Of a stretch of DNA of 5,894 bases, positions 1 through 5,885 are shown one piece after another. Position 1 is the stretch's first letter. Every line of letters starts with the position of its first letter. A program made the position numbers and the translations under genes. Source of the stretch: an uncultured Collinsella sp. (lineage in GTDB: Bacteria > Actinomycetota > Coriobacteriia > Coriobacteriales > Coriobacteriaceae); contig CAAEVD010000121.1 in NCBI GenBank assembly GCA_900759435.1, positions 1-5,894 of the forward strand, given 5' to 3'. The notes beneath the pieces are model-generated. The model worked only from the letters and a program-made list of their open reading frames with translations. It searched no databases and was not told the DNA's origin.

Positions 1-858
1 GAGGCCTTCCAGTGCGAGCACAACATGATGCTCGCCCACGCCAAGGCAGTACTGGCCTTCCACAACGGCGGTTTTAAGGGCAAGATCGGCGTCATTCAGT
101 CGCTGGAGTTTAAGTATCCGCTCAACGAGAACGACCCCGCGGACATCAAAGCCGCCAACAACGAGCACGTGCTGCAAAACCAGTTTTTGCTCGACGCCAC
201 CTTCCGCGGCGACTACGCACCCGACACCCTCGAGTGCGCCAACCGCCTGGCCGCCGTCTCGGGCGGCACCATCGAAATCCTGGACGAGGACCTCAAGATT
301 ATGCGCGAAGCCGCGCTTTACAACGACTACCTGGGCGTTAACAACTACCAGTGCCGCTTCTTGAAGGCTTACGATGGCGAGAACGACCTGCACCACAACG
401 GCACGGGCGAAAAGGGCACCGGCCGCTGGCGCGTTAAGGGCATTGGCGAGCACGTGAACAAACCCGGCATCCCTACCACCGACTGGGACTGGATCATCTA
501 TCCCGAGGGCCTGTTCGATCTGCTCGTCTACATTAAGCAGCGCTACCCCAACTACAAGCAGATCTTCATCACCGAAAACGGCATGGGCTACAAGGACCCC
601 TACAAGGACGGTTTTGTGGACGACCAGCCGCGCATCGACTACATCGAGCAGCACCTGCGCTGGCTGCTTAAGGCCATGGAGGTGGGTGTCAACGTGGGCG
701 GTTACTTCCTGTGGAGCCTGCAGGATCAGTTCTCCTGGACCAATGGCTACAACAAGCGTTACGGCTTCTTCTACGTTGACTTTGAAACCCAGAAGCGAAC
801 GCCCAAGGCAAGCGCATACTGGTACAAGCACGTAGCGCAGACCCGTCGTCTGGACTAG
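1..858 (+). CDS. lacG: 6-phospho-β-galactosidase-like GH1 enzyme, C-terminal part (5' end outside window)
   Basis: This is a cytoplasmic glycoside hydrolase family 1 enzyme expected to cleave C6-phosphorylated β-galactosides delivered by a PTS. The reading frame is open from base 1, so the gene is cut by the window edge: 285 residues are visible, out of about 470-480 usual for LacG. The first visible residues, EAFQCEHNMMLAHAKAV, match the QHNELVAHARAV helix of the second enzyme in this window. The acid/base glutamate lies before the edge and is not seen. The nucleophile is the Glu of ITENG (codon 574-576). The phosphate-pocket pattern S-W-x-N-G-Y-x-K-R-Y is present (codons 733-762). Its Trp, equivalent to Trp429 of Lactococcus LacG, favours galactose over glucose substrates; 6-phospho-β-glucosidases usually carry Ala or Met there. 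It is a clear but diverged paralog of the enzyme at 2505-3947. A strong terminator follows, so it probably ends an operon. 6-phospho-β-glucosidase activity cannot be excluded. Confidence 0.9.
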   Translation, partial: EAFQCEHNMMLAHAKAVLAFHNGGFKGKIGVIQSLEFKYPLNENDPADIKAANNEHVLQNQFLLDATFRGDYAPDTLECANRLAAVSGGTIEILDEDLKIMREAALYNDYLGVNNYQCRFLKAYDGENDLHHNGTGEKGTGRWRVKGIGEHVNKPGIPTTDWDWIIYPEGLFDLLVYIKQRYPNYKQIFITENGMGYKDPYKDGFVDDQPRIDYIEQHLRWLLKAMEVGVNVGGYFLWSLQDQFSWTNGYNKRYGFFYVDFETQKRTPKASAYWYKHVAQTRRLD

Positions 859-904
859 TGACTGGCGGGGTTGCCCGCTCACATAACCTGTCCCCATTTC
901 TCAG

Positions 905-953
905 CCGGGGGCGGCACGTCACACGGCGCGCCGCCCCCGGTCTTTTTGTTTTT
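905..953 (+). terminator. Strong intrinsic terminator after the first GH1 gene
   Basis: A perfect 11-bp GC-rich stem (CCGGGGGCGGC at 905-915 with its complement at 930-940) is followed directly by TCTTTTTGTTTTT (941-953). Two further pairs (917-918 with 927-928) extend the stem inside an A/C mismatch. It lies 46 nt after the stop of the upstream GH1 gene and ends that transcript. There is no T-run on the other side, so it should work for the + strand only and not for the convergent regulator gene. Confidence 0.93.
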
Positions 954-969
954 GGGCTGGTCGGGAGCC

Positions 970-1034
970 GTTTGTCTCGATCTGTAACATCTAGCCGAGT
1001 TTTTTGGTCCTAGCTGTTACAGATTGAGACGAAC
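970..1034. repeat. Hairpin 1 of the paired-hairpin element
   Basis: The outer stem is 20 bp (970-989 with 1015-1034; 18 Watson-Crick and 2 G-U pairs in a + strand RNA). It is followed by a single T-C mismatch (990/1014), a 4-bp inner helix CTAG/CTAG (991-994 with 1010-1013) and a 15-nt loop (995-1009) containing six T. No T-run follows the stem on either strand, so this is not a simple intrinsic terminator. Confidence 0.75.
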
Positions 1035-1055
1035 AGGATTACTCTTTCCGAAGAA

Positions 1056-1110
1056 TCTAAATCTGTAACACGTAGCCCGCTTTTGACCGTCTACCTGTTA
1101 CAAATCGAGA
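1056..1110. repeat. Hairpin 2 of the paired-hairpin element
   Basis: This hairpin has the same plan as hairpin 1: arm 1056-1070 with 1096-1110 (three mismatches), a single C-C mismatch (1071/1095), a 4-bp inner helix GTAG/CTAC (1072-1075 with 1091-1094) and a 15-nt loop (1076-1090) with a TTTT core. The first pair of the inner helix is C-G in hairpin 1 and G-C in hairpin 2, a compensatory change that keeps the pairing. The outer left part of this arm (1052-1061) has drifted most from the other arms. Confidence 0.65.
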
Positions 1111-1125
1111 CAAACGGAGTAGGAC

Positions 1126-2154
1126 CTAACCCCGTATGTCCCTAACAGTCGAGCGTTCGACCAGCGTACTCGGCACATGAATCGCCTCGATAGACGAGCT
1201 CTCTCCAATCGCCGCCTCAAACGCAAGCTTACCGACACCGCGCAAATCAAATCGCAGCGTCGTCAGCCGATTGTGAGGAACAAGTCCCTCGAGTGCGTCG
1301 TCGATACCAACCACGCTCACGTCGTCGGGCACGGACAGGCCCGCGTTCTCGAGCGCGGCGATAACGCCCAGCGCCATCTGGTCATTTGCCGCAAGCACGG
1401 CAGTCGGCGCCTGCGACCCGCCGGCAAGCACCTCGGCCGCAATCCGCTCGCCCATGGCGTACCCACTGTCCGCACTCCAATCGCCGCGCAGCATCGGAGC
1501 GGCATCGACATGAGCACGACCCAGCGTATCGCGCCAACCGGCCTCACGAAAACGCGAGGAAATCGAGTTTTCCGGACCCGCCACAAACCGCATATTCGAG
1601 TGACCATGTTCCAGCAGATAATTGGTCAACAGCTCGCACGAACCATACTGGTCGGAGTCGATCGTCGTGCAGCGCGGATGCGCATACATGGACAGGATGA
1701 CCGTTCGCACTCCCGGCTGGGGAACAAACTCCTCAAAATCGGGAGCCATGCGGTTCATGTTGAGAATCATGCCGTCGACGGGTCGCTCGACCATGCGGCG
1801 CGAGGCATCGGCAAGTGTATAGGGCTTGTCGCCGCCCATCTCGATCATAGTGACGGCAAAATCGTGCTCGCGCGCCGCTTGCATGATACCCTCGAGCGTC
1901 GCCAGGTTACCGACACGTGTGATGTTGTACATGCACAGGCCAATAGAACGATACGACCCGCCGCGCAACGCCGCTCCAGCAAAATTGGGACGAAAGCCCA
2001 GCTCTTCCATGGCGGCCAGCACACGCTTGCGCGTCTTTTCCGTCACGTTGGGCATACCGTTGACCACGCGAGACACAGTCTGGCGGCTCACGCCAGCGAG
2101 CGCCGCAACCTCTGCCGCGCTCGCCGAATGACCATTCCTTGTCTGCTGAGCCAT
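1126..2154 (-). CDS. LacI-family transcriptional repressor of the lactose PTS locus
   Basis: A sugar-responsive DNA-binding repressor of 342 residues, near the usual 330-350 for LacI proteins. The N-terminal helix-turn-helix is at residues 12-33 (SAAEVAALAGVSRQTVSRVV), with R24, Q25 and R29 in the recognition-helix positions that read the operator. The hinge (residues 54-63, FRPNFAGAAL) ends in the Leu that LacI proteins insert at a central CG step, which fits the CG-centred operators found upstream. The effector domain shows the typical TTIDSDQYG, NDQMALG and VVGIDD stretches. I chose the Met at 2154 because the HTH then starts about 12 residues in, as usual, and GGAAGG lies just before it, though very close (1 nt). 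The frame stays open to a Met at 2211 (361 aa), which has no visible Shine-Dalgarno. A GTG at 2163 with AGG 5 nt upstream is also possible. Its divergent position and the shared operators suggest it controls lacG-lacE and itself. The effector is unknown. Confidence 0.93.
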   Translation of the reverse strand: MAQQTRNGHSASAAEVAALAGVSRQTVSRVVNGMPNVTEKTRKRVLAAMEELGFRPNFAGAALRGGSYRSIGLCMYNITRVGNLATLEGIMQAAREHDFAVTMIEMGGDKPYTLADASRRMVERPVDGMILNMNRMAPDFEEFVPQPGVRTVILSMYAHPRCTTIDSDQYGSCELLTNYLLEHGHSNMRFVAGPENSISSRFREAGWRDTLGRAHVDAAPMLRGDWSADSGYAMGERIAAEVLAGGSQAPTAVLAANDQMALGVIAALENAGLSVPDDVSVVGIDDALEGLVPHNRLTTLRFDLRGVGKLAFEAAIGESSSIEAIHVPSTLVERSTVRDIRG

Positions 2155-2215
2155 GCCTTCCACGCTAACCTGCTTCCCAACTATTCCCCGCGCCCATGGC
2201 GCATCGTACATACAT

Positions 2216-2229
2216 CGATAACGTGCTCA
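2216..2229. promoter_or_regulatory. Operator candidate 1 (LacI type, autoregulatory position)
   Basis: CGATAACGTGCTCA matches operator candidate 2 at 12 of 14 positions, including an unbroken TAACGTGCTCA. It is centred on CG (2222-2223), as LacI-family operators often are, and is only partly palindromic (TG---ACG style halves). It lies just downstream of the predicted start of the repressor transcript and 132 bp, centre to centre, from operator 2, so looping between sites is possible. Confidence 0.6.
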
Positions 2230-2241
2230 TGATACCCGAGC

Positions 2242-2271
2242 CATATACCACAACATGAAAACTTCTGTCAA
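2242..2271 (-). promoter_or_regulatory. σ70-type promoter of the LacI-family gene
   Basis: On the minus strand there is a perfect -35 TTGACA (2271-2266), an 18-nt spacer and a -10 TATATG (2247-2242) preceded by TGG, giving an extended -10 (TGn). Transcription should start near 2235. That places operator candidate 1 (2216-2229) at about +6 to +19, where a bound repressor would block its own promoter. Confidence 0.7.
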
Positions 2272-2330
2272 TCAAAACCGCTTACCGAACAAATGCAACC
2301 GTTCGCGGCTGTTTGAAGTTGTTTTGTTTC

Positions 2331-2336
2331 TATACA
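2331..2336 (+). promoter_or_regulatory. Candidate -10 box of the lacG-lacE promoter
   Basis: TATACA lies in an AT-rich stretch upstream of operators 2 and 3, with a predicted start near 2343. No good -35 lies at 16-18 bp (TTGAAG at 2313-2318 is only 12 bp away), so the promoter may be weak or need an activator. An alternative -10 is TAAGAT (2402-2407), which would put the operators upstream of it, around its -35 region; it also lacks a convincing -35. The remaining leader (2384-2488) holds no clear riboswitch or antiterminator; a weak 4-bp CAGG/CCTG hairpin sits at 2444-2457. Confidence 0.4.
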
Positions 2337-2347
2337 TCCCAGCCGGA

Positions 2348-2361
2348 TGTTAACGTGCTCA
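2348..2361. promoter_or_regulatory. Operator candidate 2 for lacG-lacE
   Basis: TGTTAACGTGCTCA, centred on CG at 2354-2355, is the best representative of the three related sites. It begins 12 nt after the -10 candidate at 2331-2336, almost the same geometry as operator 1 relative to the repressor's own -10. Binding here would block lacG transcription. Confidence 0.6.
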
Positions 2362-2369
2362 TTGTCAAA

Positions 2370-2383
2370 TGTTCACGTGCTCT
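2370..2383. promoter_or_regulatory. Operator candidate 3 for lacG-lacE
   Basis: TGTTCACGTGCTCT matches operator 2 at 12 of 14 positions. Its centre (2376-2377) is 22 bp from that of operator 2, about two helical turns, so two repressor dimers could bind side by side on the same DNA face. Confidence 0.58.
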
Positions 2384-2488
2384 TTTTGGTTCTAATCATT
2401 TTAAGATACTGTTTATCGGGCTTTTTCACCGCTGAACGCTAACCAGGGAGCCTCCTGAGCGCAAACGCACAATATCGAACAGCGAGAC

Positions 2489-2495
2489 GAGAGGG
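2489..2495 (+). promoter_or_regulatory. Ribosome binding site deciding the lacG start
   Basis: GAGAGGG lies 3 nt before an ATG at 2499 and 9 nt before an in-frame ATG at 2505. Normal Shine-Dalgarno spacing favours 2505, so the protein most likely starts MSLLNRV and not MHMSLLNRV. Confidence 0.6.
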
Positions 2496-2504
2496 TGTAT
2501 GCAT

Positions 2505-3947
2505 ATGTCTTTGCTAAACCGCGTACAGCAGCTGCCGAAGGGCTTTGTTTGGGGCGCCGCAACCGCCGCGTACCAAACGGAAGGTTCCACGAAGGTGGCA
2601 GGCAAGGGTAAGACCATGTGGGACGATTACCTTGTCGCCCAGGGTCGCTTTTTGCCCGACCCGGCCAGTGATTTCTACAACCGCTACGAGGAGGATATCC
2701 GCCTTTCTGCCGAGCATGGACTCAACGCCATTCGTGTGTCCATCGCCTGGACCCGCATCTTCCCCAACGGCGACGATGCCGAACCCCTCGCCGAGGGCGT
2801 TAAGCACTACCACGAGCTGTTCGCCTGCTGCAAAAAGTATGGCGTCGAGCCCTATGTGTCCCTGCATCACTTTGACTCCCCCGCCGCCCTGTTCAACCAG
2901 GGCGACTGGCTCAACCGCAAGACCGTCGACGCCTATGTGCGCTATGCCGAGTTCTGCTTCCGCGAGTTCCGCGAGGTCAAGAATTGGTTCACCATCAACG
3001 AGCTCATCAGCCTCTCGCACTCCCAATACATCCAAGGCAACTTCCCGCCCAACCATCACTTTGATGTGACGAGCGGCATCCAGAGCCAGCACAACGAGCT
3101 CGTTGCCCACGCCCGCGCCGTCAACCTGTATAAGGATCTTGACGAGACCGAGCACCTGGGCGGACGCATTGGCATGGTCAACGTCCTGACGCCGGCATAT
3201 CCTGCCACCGACTCGCCCGCCGACCAGCACGCCGCCGACCTGTACAACGCCTTCTACACCGACTTCATCATGGACGGCGCCTTCCTGGGTCACTACTCCG
3301 CGCGCACCCTCTCACTCATCAACGAGATTCTGCGTGCCAACAACGCCACACTTACGGTTGAGGACAGCGACATGGAGGAGCTCGCCAAGGCGGCGCCCCG
3401 CAACGATATGTTCGGCCTCAACTACTATCAGTCGGCGTTTATCGCCGCCTACGATGGCGAGTCAACCAACAGCTTTAACGGCACCGGAGACAAGGGCACC
3501 TCGTGCTTTAAGTTTAAGGGCGTCGGGCAGCAGGTCGATATGCCGGGTATCCCCACCACCGACTGGGATTGGCTCATCTACCCGCAAGGCCTCTACGACA
3601 CGCTCAAGCACATCAGCGCCACCTATCCCAACCTCCCCGTCATCTATATCACCGAAAACGGCCTGGGCCACAAGGACCCCGAGCCCGACGCAAACGGCAT
3701 CGTCGCCGATCCCGAGCGCATCGACTTTGTCGACCAGCACATGGAGAAGGTGCTCCAGGCGCGCGCCGAGGGCGTCGACGTCCAGGGCTACTTTATCTGG
3801 AGCCTGCAGGACCAGTTCTCGTGGGCCAATGGCTATAACAAGCGCTACGGCCTGTTCTACATCGACTTCGACACGCAAAAACGCTACATCAAGCAGTCGG
3901 CACTCTGGTACAAGGAGCTCGCCGACACTATGGCGGACGCGCAGTAG
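2505..3947 (+). CDS. lacG: 6-phospho-β-galactosidase (GH1, LacG type)
   Basis: A cytoplasmic enzyme that hydrolyses lactose-6-phosphate-like β-galactosides to galactose-6-phosphate and the aglycone sugar. It has 480 residues, close to the roughly 470 of known LacG, and the whole TIM-barrel is present. The N-terminal FVWGAATAAYQTEG (residues about 14-27) is the GH1 signature region. HHFDSP (121-126) is the conserved substrate-binding stretch. The acid/base Glu166 is in FTINEL; LacG enzymes have NE followed by Ile or a similar residue here, unlike the NEP of most GH1. The nucleophile Glu384 is in ITENG. The phosphate-binding residues Ser439, Lys446 and Tyr448 and the galactose-selecting Trp440 are in the SWANGYNKRY segment. 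There is no signal peptide. It precedes the LacE-type permease in the same direction, as expected for a lactose PTS operon, and has operator-like sites upstream. A start at 2499 would add two residues. Galactoside rather than glucoside specificity is inferred from the Trp. Confidence 0.94.
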   Translation: MSLLNRVQQLPKGFVWGAATAAYQTEGSTKVAGKGKTMWDDYLVAQGRFLPDPASDFYNRYEEDIRLSAEHGLNAIRVSIAWTRIFPNGDDAEPLAEGVKHYHELFACCKKYGVEPYVSLHHFDSPAALFNQGDWLNRKTVDAYVRYAEFCFREFREVKNWFTINELISLSHSQYIQGNFPPNHHFDVTSGIQSQHNELVAHARAVNLYKDLDETEHLGGRIGMVNVLTPAYPATDSPADQHAADLYNAFYTDFIMDGAFLGHYSARTLSLINEILRANNATLTVEDSDMEELAKAAPRNDMFGLNYYQSAFIAAYDGESTNSFNGTGDKGTSCFKFKGVGQQVDMPGIPTTDWDWLIYPQGLYDTLKHISATYPNLPVIYITENGLGHKDPEPDANGIVADPERIDFVDQHMEKVLQARAEGVDVQGYFIWSLQDQFSWANGYNKRYGLFYIDFDTQKRYIKQSALWYKELADTMADAQ

Positions 3948-3973
3948 CGCATCGCCTCGCTTTCCCCCGAGAA

Positions 3974-4053
3974 GGGAGCGGCCCTATGCGATACAAACCC
4001 AGCCGCCCCCCCTCTCTCCCCCTGGGACCGGCCCCGCCTGCACCCGGGCTTTT
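3974..4053 (+). terminator. Possible attenuator/partial terminator between lacG and lacE
   Basis: The 177-nt spacer is GC-rich and holds two predicted hairpins. The first (3974-3982 with 4002-4010) has 8 of 9 pairs and a 19-nt loop, but is followed by C/T-rich sequence without a T-run. The second (4021-4026 with 4043-4048, plus three inner pairs) is followed by CTTTT (4049-4053), a weak T-tract. Together they could lower lacE transcription or mark an mRNA processing site. No BglG/LicT-type antiterminator target was recognised. Confidence 0.35.
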
Positions 4054-4094
4054 AGCAAGCGGGAGACCATATAGGTTTTCAACGTCCATGCCAT

Positions 4095-4100
4095 TAAGAT
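4095..4100 (+). promoter_or_regulatory. Weak candidate -10 box of a lacE-proximal promoter
   Basis: TAAGAT matches the -10 consensus at 4 of 6 positions and is identical to the alternative -10 upstream of lacG (2402-2407). No good -35 is seen about 17 bp upstream, and no copy of the operator motif is found in this spacer. Co-transcription with lacG remains as likely. Confidence 0.2.
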
Positions 4101-4107
4101 TTCATGC

Positions 4108-4116
4108 AAAGAGGAG
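4108..4116 (+). promoter_or_regulatory. Ribosome binding site of lacE
   Basis: AAAGAGGAG is a strong Shine-Dalgarno sequence 8 nt before the ATG at 4125. It fixes the start of the permease and suggests high translation. Confidence 0.8.
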
Positions 4117-4124
4117 CGTGAACT

Positions 4125-5885
4125 ATGGAATCGATCGTTAAGTTCTTGGAGAAAGGTCAGCCGTACTTCGACAAGGTCTCTAAGAACATCTACCTTCAGG
4201 CCATTAAAGACGGCTTTTTGGCAGCAATGCCCATCATCCTGTCTTCTTCTGTCTTCCTGCTTATTTCGACCCTGCCGGGCGTTGTCGCCACGGTCGGCGG
4301 CTTTACGCTGCCCGACTGGTGGAACGTCGACGTCGTGAACTTCTGCAACAAGGTTTACAACTTCACGATGGGCGTCGTGGGCATCATGGTCGCCGGCACC
4401 ACCGCAAGCGCGCTGACCGGCTCCAAGAACCGCCGCATGCCTGCCGGCAAGGCCATCAACGCCACGAGCACCATGGTCGCCGCCATGTGCGCTATGCTCA
4501 TCTTGGCCGTTACCCAGACGAGTGCCAAGATCGACGGCGCCGATGTCTCGGTGTTCTTTACCGACAACATGGGCACCAAGGGCCTACTGAGCTCCTTTGT
4601 CGCCGCATTTGCCACGGTCAACATCTATGCCTTCTGCATTAAGCGAGACATCACCATCAAGCTGCCCAAAGAAGTCCCCGGCGCCATCGCCCAGAACTTC
4701 CGCGACATCTTCGCCTTCAGCTTCTCCATCCTGTTTGTCGCCGTCATCGACGTTATCTGCCGCACCTGCTTGGCCGTCCCGTTTGCCAACGTCATCTCCA
4801 CGCTGGTGAGCCCGCTGTTCGCCGCTGCCGATTCCTACGCCGGCCTCGCCCTCATCTGGTTCATGATCCCGCTGTTCTGGTTCATGGGCATCCACGGCCC
4901 CTCGGTCGTTAAGCCTGCCCTCAACGCCGCGCTGTTTGGCAACATCACCACCAACCTCGCCACGCTGCAGGCCGGCGGTCACCCCGCCCTCGCCCTGACC
5001 GAAAACTTCGGTAACTACATCGGCGAACTCGGCGGCACCGGCGCCACGTTCATTGTCCCGATCATCTTCCTGCTCTTTATGCGCTCCAAGCAGCTCAAGG
5101 CCGTCGGCAAAGCCTCTGTCGTACCCGTGATGTTCGCCGTCAACGAGCCGCTGCTGTTCGCCGCGCCCATCATCCTCAACCCGTACTTCCTGATCCCGTT
5201 CCTGTTTGCCCCCGTGGCCAACGTCCTCATTGGTAAGTTCTTCATCGACTTTTTGGGCATGAACGGCTTTATCTATGCCATGCCGTGGGCACTCCCCGGA
5301 CCGATCGGCACCTTCATCGACACCAACTTCCAGCCGATCTCTCTGGTCCTGGTTGTCGTCCTGCTGGTCGTTGACTTCTTGATCTACTACCCGTTCTGCA
5401 AGGCCTACGACAACGTCCTGTGCAAGCAGGAGGCCGAGACCCTGGCCGAAGAAGAGGCCGAGGAGACCAAGGCCGTCAAGACCGCTGCCGCCCCCGCCGT
5501 TGAGGCTCCTGTTGTCGAGACCGCTTCTGCCACTGAGGCCTCCGCAGCTCCGTCCGCCCTTAAGGGCAAGGATCTGAGGGTTCTGGTTCTGTGCGCTGGC
5601 GCCGGCACCTCTGCACTGCTCGCCAACGCGCTTAAGGAAGGCGCCGACGAGCTGGGCATCGACATTACCGCCAACGCCGGTGCCTACGGCAGCCACTACG
5701 CCATCATGGACCAGTACAACGTCATCGTCCTGGCTCCGCAGGTTCGCACCTATTACAACGAGATGAAGGCCGACACCGACCGCCTGGGCATCACGCTGCT
5801 GTCGCCCAAGGGCAAACAGTACATCGACCTCACTAAGGATCCCAAGGGTGCCGTCGCCTGGATCGAGGAAAACCTCGAGGCATAA
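4125..5885 (+). CDS. lacE: Lactose-family PTS permease, fused EIIC-EIIB
   Basis: A membrane transporter that imports a β-galactoside (lactose in known LacE) and phosphorylates it at C6, taking phosphate from EIIA. It has 586 residues, slightly longer than the roughly 570 of known LacE. The EIIC domain (about 1-430) has several hydrophobic segments, for example 29-50, 112-129, 196-217, 241-255, 308-318, 353-369 and 405-425. It carries the conserved GIHGPSVV (255-262) and VNEPLLFAAPIILNP (339-353), whose His257 and Glu341 correspond to sugar-contacting residues in the related ChbC structure. An Ala/Glu-rich linker (about 435-478) leads to the EIIB domain. EIIB begins at about 484 with VLVLCAGAGTS, where Cys490 is the phospho-acceptor, and includes APQV (537-540). 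The C-B fusion is typical of lactose permeases; cellobiose and chitobiose systems usually have a separate EIIB. No EIIA is encoded in the window. The gene follows lacG by 177 nt. Substrate identity is inferred. Confidence 0.95.
   Translation: MESIVKFLEKGQPYFDKVSKNIYLQAIKDGFLAAMPIILSSSVFLLISTLPGVVATVGGFTLPDWWNVDVVNFCNKVYNFTMGVVGIMVAGTTASALTGSKNRRMPAGKAINATSTMVAAMCAMLILAVTQTSAKIDGADVSVFFTDNMGTKGLLSSFVAAFATVNIYAFCIKRDITIKLPKEVPGAIAQNFRDIFAFSFSILFVAVIDVICRTCLAVPFANVISTLVSPLFAAADSYAGLALIWFMIPLFWFMGIHGPSVVKPALNAALFGNITTNLATLQAGGHPALALTENFGNYIGELGGTGATFIVPIIFLLFMRSKQLKAVGKASVVPVMFAVNEPLLFAAPIILNPYFLIPFLFAPVANVLIGKFFIDFLGMNGFIYAMPWALPGPIGTFIDTNFQPISLVLVVVLLVVDFLIYYPFCKAYDNVLCKQEAETLAEEEAEETKAVKTAAAPAVEAPVVETASATEASAAPSALKGKDLRVLVLCAGAGTSALLANALKEGADELGIDITANAGAYGSHYAIMDQYNVIVLAPQVRTYYNEMKADTDRLGITLLSPKGKQYIDLTKDPKGAVAWIEENLEA

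Larger units (their letters stand above)
968..1117. repeat. 150-bp non-coding element with two tandem hairpins and a 22-bp outer inverted repeat
   Basis: Four related arms are visible: 968-989, 1015-1033, about 1052-1070 and 1096-1117, sharing the core CTGTAACA or its complement. Arms 1 and 4 are inverted copies matching at 21 of 22 positions. Arms 1 and 2 pair over 20 bp (970-989 with 1015-1034, two of them G-U). Arms 3 and 4 pair less perfectly. The element fills most of the gap between the terminator and the stop codon of the regulator gene, so it lies at the 3' ends of two convergent genes. No ORF explains it. It could be a dispersed palindromic or MITE-like repeat, a structured 3'UTR, or a small RNA. 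I do not recognise a named family. Possible 2-bp AG flanks (966-967 and 1118-1119) are too short to prove a target duplication. Confidence 0.75.

Noticed and set aside
1043..1054. Small TCTT/AAGA hairpin with a TCCG loop between the two large hairpins
   Set aside because: Four weak pairs with nothing to show conservation; easily due to chance.
968..1117. CRISPR array reading of the repeated arms
   Set aside because: The arms alternate in orientation and differ in sequence, with only four copies and uneven spacing; this is an inverted-repeat structure, not direct repeats with spacers.
1177..2232. Long + strand ORF (351 codons) opposite the repressor gene
   Set aside because: It is antisense to a clear LacI-family gene; its product is rich in Arg/His with no recognisable domain, as expected from the complementary frame of GC-rich coding DNA.
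2294..2307. cre-like sequence TGCAACCGTTCGCG upstream of lacG
   Set aside because: It fits the CcpA cre consensus at only 8 of 11 defined positions, its halves are poorly symmetric, and CcpA-type control is uncertain in the suspected lineage.
2401..2460. Riboswitch or antiterminator in the lacG leader
   Set aside because: Only a 4-bp hairpin (2444-2457) is visible, with no T-tract terminator and no recognisable BglG/LicT target.
2514..3293. - strand ORF (259 codons) opposite the second lacG
   Set aside because: Val/Gly-rich shadow of a complete GH1 gene, with no domain signature of its own.
4584..5696. Long - strand ORF (370 codons) opposite lacE
   Set aside because: Its product is low-complexity Gly/Asp/Glu/Gln sequence, typical of the antisense of a hydrophobic GC-rich membrane protein gene. 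It has no domain and overlaps a convincing EIICB.
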